A DNA stretch of 64,000 bases. It comes from Polynucleobacter sp. (GTDB lineage: Bacteria > Pseudomonadota > Gammaproteobacteria > Burkholderiales > Burkholderiaceae). The notes under the pieces were generated by a model. The model was not told the DNA's origin, did not search any database, and was given only the letters and a program-made list of their open reading frames with translations. Positions 52,366 to 62,160 of the stretch are shown one piece after another; position 1 is the stretch's first letter, and the number at the start of each line of letters is the position of its first letter. Made by a program: the position numbers and the translations under genes. Location: assembly GCF_030693775.1 (NCBI RefSeq), contig NZ_JAUXZY010000002.1, forward strand, positions 29,361-93,360. Reading direction: 5' to 3'.

Positions 52366-53147
52366 AACATGCCTCCATCCGATGCAGCTCTGCGCTTGCG
52401 CAAATATTGACGGTCAATCCAATAGGCTAAGGTGCCTGCCACAATGCCGGTAGTCAAAAGACTCGTATCGCGATCCAGCAAATAGAAGAAAGGGCCCATC
52501 ACACAACCCAGGGCAATCGCAATCCGATTAATCCATGGCTTGACCTCAGCAAAAGTCAGCAAGAAAAATAAGGGGTTAATAAAAATCAAGCCGAGCGTAA
52601 TAAAGACCGGCACTACACCTGCCAGCAAATAACCCAAGATCGTCCCCGGTACTGAAATCATCCAGCATAGTAAACCGAGGCCGGCAAAGTAACTTAAACG
52701 GTGCTGCGGCTCAATCCGCTGAAATTCCCGCATCGACACAGCCCATGCCGTCATCGCGAGCAAATGAACGGACGCATATAAACGTTTATTTTGATCGCGC
52801 CGATCCAGTTGCGGAAACAAGGTGATGGTCATGGTGATAAAGCGGGTAGATGTCAAGGTTACGGCTAGGGCAATCGCTAACAGCGACGCGCCATCGACCA
52901 TCATCTCCATTAATACAACTTGACCGGGTAGCGCAAACATCAGGAGGCTACTCAAGGCAGTAAAGCTGAGATCAAACCCGCTGGTTTTGCCCATCGCCCC
53001 AAAACCCACCATGCCGGCAAAGAGGACCATGGCAGGAGCACCGCTCGCATCTTTGAGACCATTACGAAACGCATCCTTGCGACTAGTAAAGCGATGCAAC
53101 TCAGCCCCTTGGGCAGGCTCTAGAACGGGGTCACGATCGGATTGCAT
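52362..53147 (-). CDS. azlC: AzlC-family amino acid exporter
   Basis: 261 aa; FRNGLKDASGAPAMVLFAGMVGFGAMGKTSGFDLSFTALSSLLMFALPGQVVLMEM. Confidence 0.88.
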   Translation of the reverse strand: MQSDRDPVLEPAQGAELHRFTSRKDAFRNGLKDASGAPAMVLFAGMVGFGAMGKTSGFDLSFTALSSLLMFALPGQVVLMEMMVDGASLLAIALAVTLTSTRFITMTITLFPQLDRRDQNKRLYASVHLLAMTAWAVSMREFQRIEPQHRLSYFAGLGLLCWMISVPGTILGYLLAGVVPVFITLGLIFINPLFFLLTFAEVKPWINRIAIALGCVMGPFFYLLDRDTSLLTTGIVAGTLAYWIDRQYLRKRRAASDGGML

Positions 53148-53184
53148 ATTGGGATTGTATGAGTCCGAAGGAATGAGCAGATTT

Positions 53185-54318
53185 TTATGCCGAGAATGGG
53201 GCCTCTAGGGCCCAATCAATGTGCTCCTGCACCAAAGCATCAGCTGCTGCTTGGTCTGCTTGCAAGGCCCTGCGAAGGGCTGATTTCAGCTCAGGCGCAC
53301 TCTTGTCTGAACGCAGGGCATTGCCCATCGCCACCGCGAGATTGCGGCGCCAGCGGCTATAGCCAATCCGGCGAATGGCGCTCCCCTCATGGCGGCGCTC
53401 AAAATCGCTTGCAGTCCAAGACCATAACTCCAATAAAGAACTTCCGCCCATGCTATTCCGCTCAGCAAAATCCGGCAAGGCTGTTGCTTGGGCAAACTTA
53501 TTCCACGGGCAAGCCAATTGGCAATCATCGCAGCCGTACACGCGATTGCCCATCGCGATACGAAACTCTAAGGGAATGGGTCCCGGGTTTTCAATCGTGA
53601 GGTAAGAGATACATCGGCGCGCATCAACTACATACGGCGCGGTAATCGCCGCTGTTGGGCATACGTCGATGCAAGCGCTGCACGTGCCGCAGTGGGGCTC
53701 TACTGGCGGATCCACTGGCAAAGGCAAATCGAGCAATATCTCCCCTAAAAAGAAAACCGAGCCCGCTTCACGATTGAGTAGGAGGGTGTGTTTACCGCGC
53801 CACCCCAATCCCGCTTTTTGTGCCAACTCGACTTCCATTAGCGGCGCTGAATCCGTGAAGACGCGGTAGCCAAACGGACCGATGCGCTCTTCAATACGAC
53901 TTGCTAAATCCTGGAGGCGCTGGCGCAATACTTTGTGGTAATCCCGGCCGCGGGCATAAACCGATATCACTGCCTCACCGGGGCTAGCAATTCGATTCCA
54001 CTCCGCGTCAATATCAAGATCGGGGGCGTAATTCATGGAGACGCAGACAACGCGCAAGGTGCCGGGCTGAAGCAGCTCTGGGCTGGAGCGTAAGGCAGCA
54101 TGTCGCTCCATAAAGCCCATCTCACCATGGTAGCCAGCCGCTAACCAGGCGCGTAAGCGCTCTGGGGCAAGCCCTAAATCGGTATCGGCAATCCGCAGGC
54201 GATCAAATCTCAATGCCAATGCCTCGCCATCGAGCCAAGCCCGAAAGTCAGGGCCTGTGATGGCGTCCGGCGCAACGGAATGATCGGCAGCAGGAATCGT
54301 TTTAGGCGGGATCGGCAT
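53185..54318 (-). CDS. queG: Epoxyqueuosine reductase
   Basis: 377 aa; CGTCSACIDVCPTAAITAPYVVDARRCISYLTIENPG..., CDDCQLACPWNKFA. Confidence 0.96.
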   Translation of the reverse strand: MPIPPKTIPAADHSVAPDAITGPDFRAWLDGEALALRFDRLRIADTDLGLAPERLRAWLAAGYHGEMGFMERHAALRSSPELLQPGTLRVVCVSMNYAPDLDIDAEWNRIASPGEAVISVYARGRDYHKVLRQRLQDLASRIEERIGPFGYRVFTDSAPLMEVELAQKAGLGWRGKHTLLLNREAGSVFFLGEILLDLPLPVDPPVEPHCGTCSACIDVCPTAAITAPYVVDARRCISYLTIENPGPIPLEFRIAMGNRVYGCDDCQLACPWNKFAQATALPDFAERNSMGGSSLLELWSWTASDFERRHEGSAIRRIGYSRWRRNLAVAMGNALRSDKSAPELKSALRRALQADQAAADALVQEHIDWALEAPFSA

Positions 54319-54366
54319 TTACTGAATAAACTACGCTACACGTTAGACACACAAACAGATTCCCAT

Positions 54367-54885
54367 TTGAAATCGATTAAAAGACATTGTAGGCAAGAAA
54401 GTGAAACGGCTGACCTCGCCAAGGCGCTTGGCGGCGTGCTGGCGCATTTTTTCGCAGACGCTCATTTACCAGAACAGCATGTCAATATCGCCCTAGAAGG
54501 CAATTTAGGCGCAGGCAAGACGGCCTTTACGCGCTATCTGATTCAAGGCATGGGCTACGCTGGTAGGGTCAAAAGCCCAACCTACTCGCTGTGTGAGTCT
54601 TATCCGATTGTGTGCAGTAAACAAATTGCTCAGGCCTTTCATTTTGATTTGTACCGCATGCGCACACCCCTTGAGTGGCAAGAAGCTGGTTTGGCAGAGC
54701 ATTTTGATGCGCCCGGCATGTGCCTGATTGAGTGGCCAGAAAAAGCAGCAGGCACCCTTCCCCAGCTTGATCTGCAAATTGCGATTACGACAGGCGAACA
54801 AGAGACCGAACGGCAATTTGAGCTCAAAGCCCTGAGCGATTTGGGCTTAAGACTGCTCACCCAATTGCAACGCGATCTCCCCTAA
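54367..54885 (+). CDS. tsaE: tRNA t6A threonylcarbamoyladenosine biosynthesis ATPase TsaE
   Basis: NIALEGNLGAGKTAFTRYLIQGMGYAGRVKSPTYSLCESY; FHFDLYRM; IEWPEKA. Start uncertain (TTG 54367 or upstream to 54280). Confidence 0.9.
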   Translation: MKSIKRHCRQESETADLAKALGGVLAHFFADAHLPEQHVNIALEGNLGAGKTAFTRYLIQGMGYAGRVKSPTYSLCESYPIVCSKQIAQAFHFDLYRMRTPLEWQEAGLAEHFDAPGMCLIEWPEKAAGTLPQLDLQIAITTGEQETERQFELKALSDLGLRLLTQLQRDLP

Positions 54886-54896
54886 AATCAGGGCCA

Positions 54897-56213
54897 ATGG
54901 CAGATCACATTAACCCCAATCGGCGCAAACACCTTAAAGGCTCGGCTACAACGCTAGGCTTAATACTGCTATTAGGTAAAGCTGACATCGCGTGGGGAGC
55001 GACGATTTTGGGTGTGCGCGTTTGGCCATCCGAAGACTACACCCGCATCACCCTCGAATCCGATAACGCGCTTAAAGTCAGTCACCAAATTCTGACGGGG
55101 CCAGATCGCTTGGTTGTTGATGTAACTGGCTTGCAACTCAATCCAACCCTGCGGGATCTGGTTGCTAAAGTGAAGCCCAACGATCCCTATGTGTCGCAAA
55201 TTCGGGTGGGGCAATTTCAGCCCAATGTAGTGCGCTTGGTGTTTGATCTGAAAGAGCCGATTAAGCCGCAACTCTTCACCCTGGAGCCCGTTGCTGAATA
55301 CAAATTCCGCTCTGTGTTTGATCTTTACCCCACAACCCCGCCCGATCCACTCATGCAACTGGTTCGCAGCAGCGCAAAAAAAGAGCAGGCGCTGGAGAAA
55401 AAGAATGAGGAAGATCTGATCGCGCAATTTGCCCATCGCCAAGACGCGCCGGTTGCGCAAGCCATTCCAGCCCCCAAAGACACCGCTACCAGCCCCCGCT
55501 TTAAACGACTGATCACGATTGCCCTAGACCCAGGGCACGGCGGCGAAGACCCGGGAGCCATTGGCGCTAGGGGTAGTTATGAGAAAAACATTGTGCTGTC
55601 GATTGCCAAACGCCTCAACACCAAGATTGAAAACGAGCCTAATATGCGGGCCTTTATGACGCGCGATGGCGATTACTTTGTGCCGCTCCATACTCGGGTT
55701 CGCAAAGCCCGCCAAGTGGGTGCTGATTTATTTGTCTCGATTCATGCGGATGCATTTATTCAGCCGCATGCCCGGGGCGCCTCTGTTTTTGCCCTATCGC
55801 AACAAGGCGCAACCAGCACCACCGCGCGATGGATGGCCAATAAAGAAAACGCATCGGACCTCATTGGCGGCATCAATATCAAGACCACCGATACCCAAGT
55901 AGCGCACCTGCTTCTCGATATGTCGACCACCGCGCAAATCAAGGATTCGGTTCAGGTCGGAAGCGCAGTATTGCAGCGCATTGGCGGATTTGCAGCCCTG
56001 CATAAGCCCAAAGTAGAGCAAGCTGGCTTTGCGGTACTCAGGGCCCCAGATATTCCATCCATCCTGGTAGAAACGGCCTTTATTAGCAACCCAAAAGAAG
56101 AGGCAAAGCTCAATGATGAGGGCTATCAAGAGCAGATTGCAGAGGCAATTTTGCAGGGAATCAAGGACTACTTTGCCAAGAATCCCCCCGTAGCAAGGCG
56201 CTCTGCGGCTTAA
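54897..56213 (+). CDS. N-acetylmuramoyl-L-alanine amidase (AMIN + Amidase_3)
   Basis: 438 aa; RVWPSEDYTRITLESDNALK AMIN domain; ITIALDPGHGGEDPGAIGARGSYEKNIVLSIAKRL; SIHADAF. Confidence 0.94.
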   Translation: MADHINPNRRKHLKGSATTLGLILLLGKADIAWGATILGVRVWPSEDYTRITLESDNALKVSHQILTGPDRLVVDVTGLQLNPTLRDLVAKVKPNDPYVSQIRVGQFQPNVVRLVFDLKEPIKPQLFTLEPVAEYKFRSVFDLYPTTPPDPLMQLVRSSAKKEQALEKKNEEDLIAQFAHRQDAPVAQAIPAPKDTATSPRFKRLITIALDPGHGGEDPGAIGARGSYEKNIVLSIAKRLNTKIENEPNMRAFMTRDGDYFVPLHTRVRKARQVGADLFVSIHADAFIQPHARGASVFALSQQGATSTTARWMANKENASDLIGGINIKTTDTQVAHLLLDMSTTAQIKDSVQVGSAVLQRIGGFAALHKPKVEQAGFAVLRAPDIPSILVETAFISNPKEEAKLNDEGYQEQIAEAILQGIKDYFAKNPPVARRSAA

Positions 56214-56256
56214 GAATAGGTGCCCGGCAATTTCAAGGCCAAAACAAAATAATTGC

Positions 56257-56262
56257 TATAAT
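56257..56262 (+). promoter_or_regulatory. -10 element of tRNA-Lys promoter
   Basis: Exact TATAAT (ATTGCTATAATTTCAG) 13 bp before tRNA-Lys; no convincing -35. Confidence 0.45.
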
Positions 56263-56275
56263 TTCAGTCTTTACT

Positions 56276-56351
56276 GGGTCGGTAGCTCAGTCGGTAGAGC
56301 AGCGGACTTTTAATCCGTTGGTCGCGAGTTCGAATCTCGCCCGACCCACCA
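56276..56351 (+). tRNA. tRNA-Lys(TTT)
   Basis: GGGTCGGTAGCTCAGTCGGTAGAGCAGCGGACTTTTAATCCGTTGGTCGCGAGTTCGAATCTCGCCCGACCCACCA; anticodon loop CTTTTAA; encoded CCA. Confidence 0.98.
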
Positions 56352-56359
56352 GTTATACA

Positions 56360-56389
56360 AAGGGATCACAGCAATGTGGTCCCTTTTCT
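56360..56389 (+). terminator. Rho-independent terminator after tRNA-Lys
   Basis: AAGGGATCAC-AGCAAT-GTGGTCCCTT (10-bp stem with one G-T) followed by TTCTT. Confidence 0.75.
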
Positions 56390-56425
56390 TTTGGTGATGC
56401 GGAATGTTGCTGTGACTGTTTGCAA

Positions 56426-56442
56426 CAATAGATGATCTATTG
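56426..56442. repeat. Perfect 8-bp inverted repeat, 1-nt centre
   Basis: CAATAGAT-G-ATCTATTG. Confidence 0.6.
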
Positions 56443-56495
56443 GACCGTCTTGGGTGGGGATGTCAGGCGCTGGGACGAGACTGAGCTTCTCATAG

Positions 56496-56514
56496 GCGTC
56501 CTGTTTCGGGACGC
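56496..56514. repeat. Hairpin-forming inverted repeat
   Basis: GCGTCC-TGTTTCG-GGACGC, extendable by a G-T and an A-T pair. Confidence 0.65.
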
Positions 56515-56516
56515 TT

Positions 56517-56553
56517 AATATTGATTTGTCGGGTTAGCCGACAAATCAATATT
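56517..56553. repeat. Perfect 16-bp inverted repeat (stem-loop)
   Basis: AATATTGATTTGTCGG-GTTAG-CCGACAAATCAATATT. Confidence 0.85.
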
Positions 56554-56614
56554 GGGTCTATACCACTCTAAAAATACTCCACTAGACTCCATAAGCGCAT
56601 GCTATAGACAATAC

Positions 56615-57943
56615 TTAGTTAATAAGAACTGCTGGCGAAGGAGGGATGGAGCCAGGCACTTTACTGAGTGTAAGAATTTCAGAGAGCAAAATAAGCACTT
56701 CACGCGATCTACTTGCTCGGTCAGCGGGAATTGAATATGTATTACCACGATAGTTGACAACGGAAATTGGTCGAGTGGAATTATTATTTTTTAACACTTC
56801 AAATAATGGCACCGAAGAAGCATCATCATTTAAATCCTGAACTGTACTTGGGTTAGCTGCAAAATAGTCTGAATTTTTGATTTTGATTACTTTAGGGTTT
56901 GATTGAAGCTGCAGCGAAGCAATACTACCTAAGAAGGAATATATATTTCTGGGGGAGCGTAGCTTAATGGCAAGAGTATGCTTTCCATCGTGAGTAGCGC
57001 CGGGATTGGAAAGGTCACCAATAATATTCTGGGGGCGATCAGCATTTGCATAATGTGGATTACAAAATGCAGAATCAGTAAATTGTTTCTGCAAGTTTTC
57101 CTCTTTTTGGTTTTTTATCAAACACATTCTAGTAATGGGTGTAAAGCGGACAAACTCATACATGCGCGACTTATTCTTACCATCGGCAGGAACTAGCATG
57201 ACATTAGGCATTTCGTAGAAAGGGGCAACCTTATCCAGGTTTTGCGATATGAAATCAAGATTCATGGGGCCAGATAAGACCTCCCTTCGAGTCACTACCT
57301 CAGTTCTGAGGCCGCTATCGATCAGACGATAGAGAGTGCGTTGAAACTCAGCATATTGAGGGCTCGTCGGATCATTATTCCAGCTCTGTATTACATTTCC
57401 ATTACGATCACGAATCTGGACGTTTTCGATGACTAGAGAATACAAGATAGACTTTGGACCCGCATTGTTATTGGTAAGGTTGTTAATATCCTCCGGCTTT
57501 AGATCGCTTAAAAAAGACTGCATAAAAGACTGATTATCGAGCGATGATTGCGTAAAGTTAAAACTATTATTGACCCCCAAGCTGGCGTTTGGAGCATAGT
57601 ATGTCCCTGCGTTCGCTGCAGAGGATGAGAAAAAACCTGAAACACTGGCAGGATTTGTACTCATGATGTTGGTCCCAATGCCTACCGATGCGCTAACTGA
57701 ACCCGTTCCAATCACAGAAGGCATATCCAAAAAGCTCATTGGCAACTGCTCGGATGCTCTGATGACATTAATCAAAATATTATCGTTAGCATAGCTTTCT
57801 AATACCTCACGATATGAATTGGACATAGCCTGAAATGAAACTGACCCCGTCCCCGTCATGCCGCAACCAGTTACCAATACAGGTAGAGCTAACGCCAAAC
57901 AAAATGACTTAATTGAGTAATTATTTCGTTGGATAGAATTCAT
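56615..57943 (-). CDS. Putative lipoprotein of unknown function
   Basis: 442 aa; signal peptide with lipobox LVTG|C (ALPVLVTGCGMTGTGSV); Ser/Asn/Gly-rich segment; no recognised domain. Confidence 0.75.
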   Translation of the reverse strand: MNSIQRNNYSIKSFCLALALPVLVTGCGMTGTGSVSFQAMSNSYREVLESYANDNILINVIRASEQLPMSFLDMPSVIGTGSVSASVGIGTNIMSTNPASVSGFFSSSAANAGTYYAPNASLGVNNSFNFTQSSLDNQSFMQSFLSDLKPEDINNLTNNNAGPKSILYSLVIENVQIRDRNGNVIQSWNNDPTSPQYAEFQRTLYRLIDSGLRTEVVTRREVLSGPMNLDFISQNLDKVAPFYEMPNVMLVPADGKNKSRMYEFVRFTPITRMCLIKNQKEENLQKQFTDSAFCNPHYANADRPQNIIGDLSNPGATHDGKHTLAIKLRSPRNIYSFLGSIASLQLQSNPKVIKIKNSDYFAANPSTVQDLNDDASSVPLFEVLKNNNSTRPISVVNYRGNTYSIPADRASRSREVLILLSEILTLSKVPGSIPPSPAVLIN

Positions 57944-58015
57944 AAAAACTCCTGAAATTTAATCTGATACATCCTTACAGCACACAAAAAAATAGTAGGC
58001 AATTAGAAATTGCGG

Positions 58016-59836
58016 CTACTTATAACCTTCCGCTTGTATGTCAAACATTTCTTTATACAAACCACCTCGCTGCATTAGCTCTGCATGGCTTCCAAAATCA
58101 ATGATTGCTCCCTCGTCCAGAACGATAATGATGTCTGCCGTCCGAACCGTACTAAATCTATGGCTCACGATGACTGTTGCCTTGCCTCGGTGCCCATCGA
58201 AAACATTGTTAAAAAATTCCATCTCTCCTTTTGCATCAATCGCAGAAGTTGGCTCATCGAGAATTAGGAGATCGGATTGCCTGACAAGCGCTCTAGCAAG
58301 AGAGATGCGTTGCGACTCTCCGCCAGATAACTCAGAGCCATCTTCATACACATTGAGCATTCTCTGGTCGTATCCATGACGCAATTTATTAATGAAATTG
58401 TCAGCTCCAGCTTTTTTGGATGCCTCGCGTATGTCATCTATAGACAAAGCTTTATTGGTACCGAGACGGATATTTTCAGCAATACTTAAGTGCTCAATAA
58501 GGCTGAAATTCTGCATTAAGGTGCTAATGCGATCATAAAAAGAGTTGATCTCTAACGTTTTAATATCGCGACCATTTATTAAAATCTGACCACTGGTTGG
58601 TAAATACTGGCGCAGTAGGAGCTTCAAAATAGTAGACTTTCCGGCGCCATTTTTACCAACTAGAGCAATTCTGCTATCGCTCTTGATATCAAAGCTCACA
58701 TTATTTAATAATGCTTTTTTTTCGTTCGGGTAATGAAAACATACATTTTTAAATTGAATATGCAAACTCTCTGATGATGGCAACTCAACAGTTCCATCCA
58801 AGATTAATGGTTTTGATTCTAGAATTACCCTTAAATTTTTAACCTCGATAAAGTTTTTATGGACACTTTGAATAGTGGAAGCTAGCGTATTTCCTGAGGA
58901 TGTGCTTTGTTGCAACAGTCCACGCAAGAAAAGAAAGGCTTCTAAGCTTAGGGCCCCACTAATCGCCATACCCAAAAACCAGATATTAGAAAATAATTCG
59001 CCCGCAAGGCTTACAGACTCAGCTAGCGACAAACTAACGACGGAAACTTTAGTGGTCTGCAGTTCCTTGTTAAAAATTCTCTCTTTGTGATACTTCCAGA
59101 TTTCAATGAGCTTAGTGTAGGAGCCTAGTAATCTAATTTCTGGCATGCGAGTTGGGTCAGTCAAAACCCAGCCTGTTCTTGACATAATGCGCCAGTCTTT
59201 ATCATTTTGTGTTTCGTCATTATCTCGACGATGATTGATTTTTATCTGAACAATCAACAATGGCAAAAGCGCCACTATCATCACAAAACCAACAATGGGC
59301 GCTTTGACCGTTATTGTGATGATTGATATGAAAAAACCAAATGAAGAGGAAATAATATCTAAAAACTTACGCAGGATATCAATCACAGAGTCCTTGCCCA
59401 TCATTGCCTTAGAAAGCTTTTGATTAAAAAGCTCTTCGTCAAACTGTGGTTGGCTAAGGGCATACACTTTTTCAGTCAGGCTTTGTTCGACAAATAACTG
59501 AAGAAGAAATTCGTACTTTGAGTTAACCAGCGCATTCAAACGACGAAAAATGATAGAAAAAATCGTGAGGGCCGCCATCAGTCCCAACCAGAAAAAAGCG
59601 GATGACTCTACGCCCCCTTCTTTAGAGATCAGCTTTGCCAATTCAGAGATAAAGTTGGCGGCTAAAAAAACTTGGGCAATAGGTTCGATACCCCTTATAA
59701 CTGCGTCAAATACTTGCCAGACAATGAATCGTCGACCAGGTACAAGAGCTGTTCTAAAAGCCCATATATAAAAATCCAGTTTTTGTGACCCCAACACTTG
59801 AACCGTCGTCATATTACTTACTGCAATTACAGACAT
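58016..59836 (-). CDS. ABC exporter, fused permease/ATP-binding
   Basis: 606 aa; N-terminal TM domain, Walker A GKNGAGKST, signature LSGGESQRISLARALVRQ, Walker B LLILDEPTSAID; no C39 peptidase domain seen. Confidence 0.88.
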   Translation of the reverse strand: MSVIAVSNMTTVQVLGSQKLDFYIWAFRTALVPGRRFIVWQVFDAVIRGIEPIAQVFLAANFISELAKLISKEGGVESSAFFWLGLMAALTIFSIIFRRLNALVNSKYEFLLQLFVEQSLTEKVYALSQPQFDEELFNQKLSKAMMGKDSVIDILRKFLDIISSSFGFFISIITITVKAPIVGFVMIVALLPLLIVQIKINHRRDNDETQNDKDWRIMSRTGWVLTDPTRMPEIRLLGSYTKLIEIWKYHKERIFNKELQTTKVSVVSLSLAESVSLAGELFSNIWFLGMAISGALSLEAFLFLRGLLQQSTSSGNTLASTIQSVHKNFIEVKNLRVILESKPLILDGTVELPSSESLHIQFKNVCFHYPNEKKALLNNVSFDIKSDSRIALVGKNGAGKSTILKLLLRQYLPTSGQILINGRDIKTLEINSFYDRISTLMQNFSLIEHLSIAENIRLGTNKALSIDDIREASKKAGADNFINKLRHGYDQRMLNVYEDGSELSGGESQRISLARALVRQSDLLILDEPTSAIDAKGEMEFFNNVFDGHRGKATVIVSHRFSTVRTADIIIVLDEGAIIDFGSHAELMQRGGLYKEMFDIQAEGYK

Positions 59837-59890
59837 GAATATTGGGGAAATGGTTAAAACTTAACGCCCATTTCACATGAGAAAGAATCT

Positions 59891-61165
59891 TCACCATAAG
59901 TTTTCGAATCCAGTCAAAACCCAGTTACACCCCACATCTTTTGTTGCGGCAACAGCAGATTCACTTAATATCTTTTCATTTGAAGTATCAGATCTAACTT
60001 TCGCACGAGGCCCTTTCTGTTCACCAATCCAAGAAACTGCTGCTACGGCCGTATACCGTCCACTTTCTTTTCTTATCATGGATAAATTGAGGCTGCCCTC
60101 TACAACTGCAAGCAAATGTCGATGTACGCGTATCCAGTTTTTCACTTCTTCTAAATTTCTATAGCCCGGATCAAAAAGCATAAGCGCTCTTTCGGGATCA
60201 TCTGACTTAAGTAGATTTGTAAAATCTATGAAGATGTTGGTAACAATCTCAAGTTCCGCGACGAGAGACTGATCTTCTGAATCGCCCCGGAGACTGCTTT
60301 GACGACTAATATCCCACTCCCTAATGACAGATGACTCTCCACTAGGGCGCCCCGCAAGATTTTGCCGGGCAAAGGATTGCTCTATTAAAAAGATATCTTC
60401 AATTTCATCCGTTACAGGACCCCAATGATGATTTGGAGCCCAGGATCTCAATAAATCCGCCATATGTTCCGCCGGCAAAATAGGAGGAATATGCGAGGAT
60501 CGATTTTTATATTTACTGACAAGGCCATCACGCTGAGCGCGCACAGTCGTCATGTGATGCATGATCACTTGATCATCTAATCGATGTGGATTATTTGTCG
60601 GTAATTTTCGCGTGGTATCTGCAATACAATAGTAATGTTCGTGATGCTTTTCGGCGGTAAAAGCAATATTGGGGCAAATTTTATAGATTAATGGAACATA
60701 TAGATAATCGCCCCACGCCTGAGCCAACCCCCTTACTTGATACCGTGGTGAAATCCAATAATCGATCAGCTTACACGCCGTTGCATCATAGTCATGCTCA
60801 ATTACTTGCTGCTTAGCATAGGCCATTGCATCGGGAAGAATGAACTCATCTGCATCCATAGTAATGAAGTGAGTCGCACCGAATTTTCGAGCTAGCTCCA
60901 ATCCACGAGTACGCTTATCCGCCTCAAAAACCTGTGGGTTTGCGAAAGGATCCGGCTCAAATTCGTATTCCAATACCTCATCTACCAACCCTTCTTGCAA
61001 TAAGTAGTCAAGCGTCCCTAATAGCAAAGGTGAACAAGGATTGCCGGCATATGAGCGTTTCTGATAGACGATTGAAATGTGATCAATCTGACATCGCAAA
61101 GCTCGAAGCTTTGCATCAAGCAACTCCTCGCCATCAAATAAGTTAATTGAAGCGGATAGAATCAT
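59891..61165 (-). CDS. Glycosyltransferase-like (GT2-like) protein
   Basis: Start at MILSASINLFDGEELLDAKLRALRCQIDHISIVYQ; DAD motif FITMDADEFILPDAM. ATGA overlap with the upstream PIG-L gene. The track ORF extends to 61255. Confidence 0.75.
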   Translation of the reverse strand: MILSASINLFDGEELLDAKLRALRCQIDHISIVYQKRSYAGNPCSPLLLGTLDYLLQEGLVDEVLEYEFEPDPFANPQVFEADKRTRGLELARKFGATHFITMDADEFILPDAMAYAKQQVIEHDYDATACKLIDYWISPRYQVRGLAQAWGDYLYVPLIYKICPNIAFTAEKHHEHYYCIADTTRKLPTNNPHRLDDQVIMHHMTTVRAQRDGLVSKYKNRSSHIPPILPAEHMADLLRSWAPNHHWGPVTDEIEDIFLIEQSFARQNLAGRPSGESSVIREWDISRQSSLRGDSEDQSLVAELEIVTNIFIDFTNLLKSDDPERALMLFDPGYRNLEEVKNWIRVHRHLLAVVEGSLNLSMIRKESGRYTAVAAVSWIGEQKGPRAKVRSDTSNEKILSESAVAATKDVGCNWVLTGFENLW

Positions 61166-62160
61166 ATGACATGCGGCTCCGAAAGCTCCCAAAGTCGCTC
61201 GACATAAACACCCTCCTTTTCGGATAGCTTCTCGGCATATTCCAAAACATCCCATGCGATATCAGCGGCAATATATTGAGAGCGATATATAGAAATCCCG
61301 GTTGCTTTTTGGGTGGGATCTATTGTGATAATTATGGGCTTGAGATTGTCAAAGTCTTCTAACCGATCGACTAATGCTGCTTGATCGTATTGACAGTAAG
61401 GCAAGTCTTCATAAAACATTACACGCGTTGCAGGGGCTTTTTTTAGCAAATCCGGCAAGATAGACTGAAGAGCTTGATAGGTAGCCGCGTGATCACTGTG
61501 CGCCCCGACCGCTAGTGGCGCCAGTATCACATCTGGAGTATGGCTTTCAAAGTGCGCTTTTAACCCAGATATATACTGATTCAGTCGAAAGTCGTCAGGC
61601 TTATCCATGATGCGCTCCGACCAACGTGATCCGCTTGCATCAATATACATTTCTACATCATGAATATTTGCGCACTCTACTTTAGCCGCGATAAACTCAC
61701 CATATAGATCATCCTCAGCCATGCGAATTTTTGTGACGACTTCAACGTCACCATAAAGTGGCGCACAGGTACCGGCACAGCGTGAAGGTCCGATCATGGT
61801 CAATATGGATATCTCGACCGAGCCTTTTAACTGAGCTAGGGTGCCCCCTATCGAAAGTGCCGCATCGTCTGAGTGTGGGCTAATTACGGACCACCTTTCA
61901 GTTGGAGATGTCAATTCACGATTGGCAATCCGACCGGGCGCTAATATAAGGATGTCTTGCTCAATTAGCTGATTGACTATGCGCATATCCACCCCAAGGG
62001 CAGCGAGGTCGCTTAAACTTTTAGTACCATCGATTAATGATGCAATCGCAGGCATTTCATCAGTTAGCTTTCCCTTAATTATATTGGGCTTCCACTCGAG
62101 ACATTGCCAGCCAATTGAGCGAAACAGAGGTAGAAGATGTGGCGTTTGATTTAAGCTCAC
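61162..62160 (-). CDS. PIG-L/LmbE-family deacetylase with N-terminal PqqD/winged-helix-like extension
   Basis: 332 aa; zinc motif SPHSDDAALSIGGTLA and GAHSDHAATYQAL; N-terminal ~90 aa includes LIDGTKSLSDLAALGVDMRIVNQLIEQDILILAP. GTG start overlapping the upstream stop (GTGA). Confidence 0.82.
   Translation of the reverse strand: MSLNQTPHLLPLFRSIGWQCLEWKPNIIKGKLTDEMPAIASLIDGTKSLSDLAALGVDMRIVNQLIEQDILILAPGRIANRELTSPTERWSVISPHSDDAALSIGGTLAQLKGSVEISILTMIGPSRCAGTCAPLYGDVEVVTKIRMAEDDLYGEFIAAKVECANIHDVEMYIDASGSRWSERIMDKPDDFRLNQYISGLKAHFESHTPDVILAPLAVGAHSDHAATYQALQSILPDLLKKAPATRVMFYEDLPYCQYDQAALVDRLEDFDNLKPIIITIDPTQKATGISIYRSQYIAADIAWDVLEYAEKLSEKEGVYVERLWELSEPHVI

Noticed and set aside
58016-59836. 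Calling the ABC protein a bacteriocin exporter with leader peptidase
   Set aside because: No C39 peptidase domain at the N-terminus and no small precursor ORF with a GG leader found nearby.
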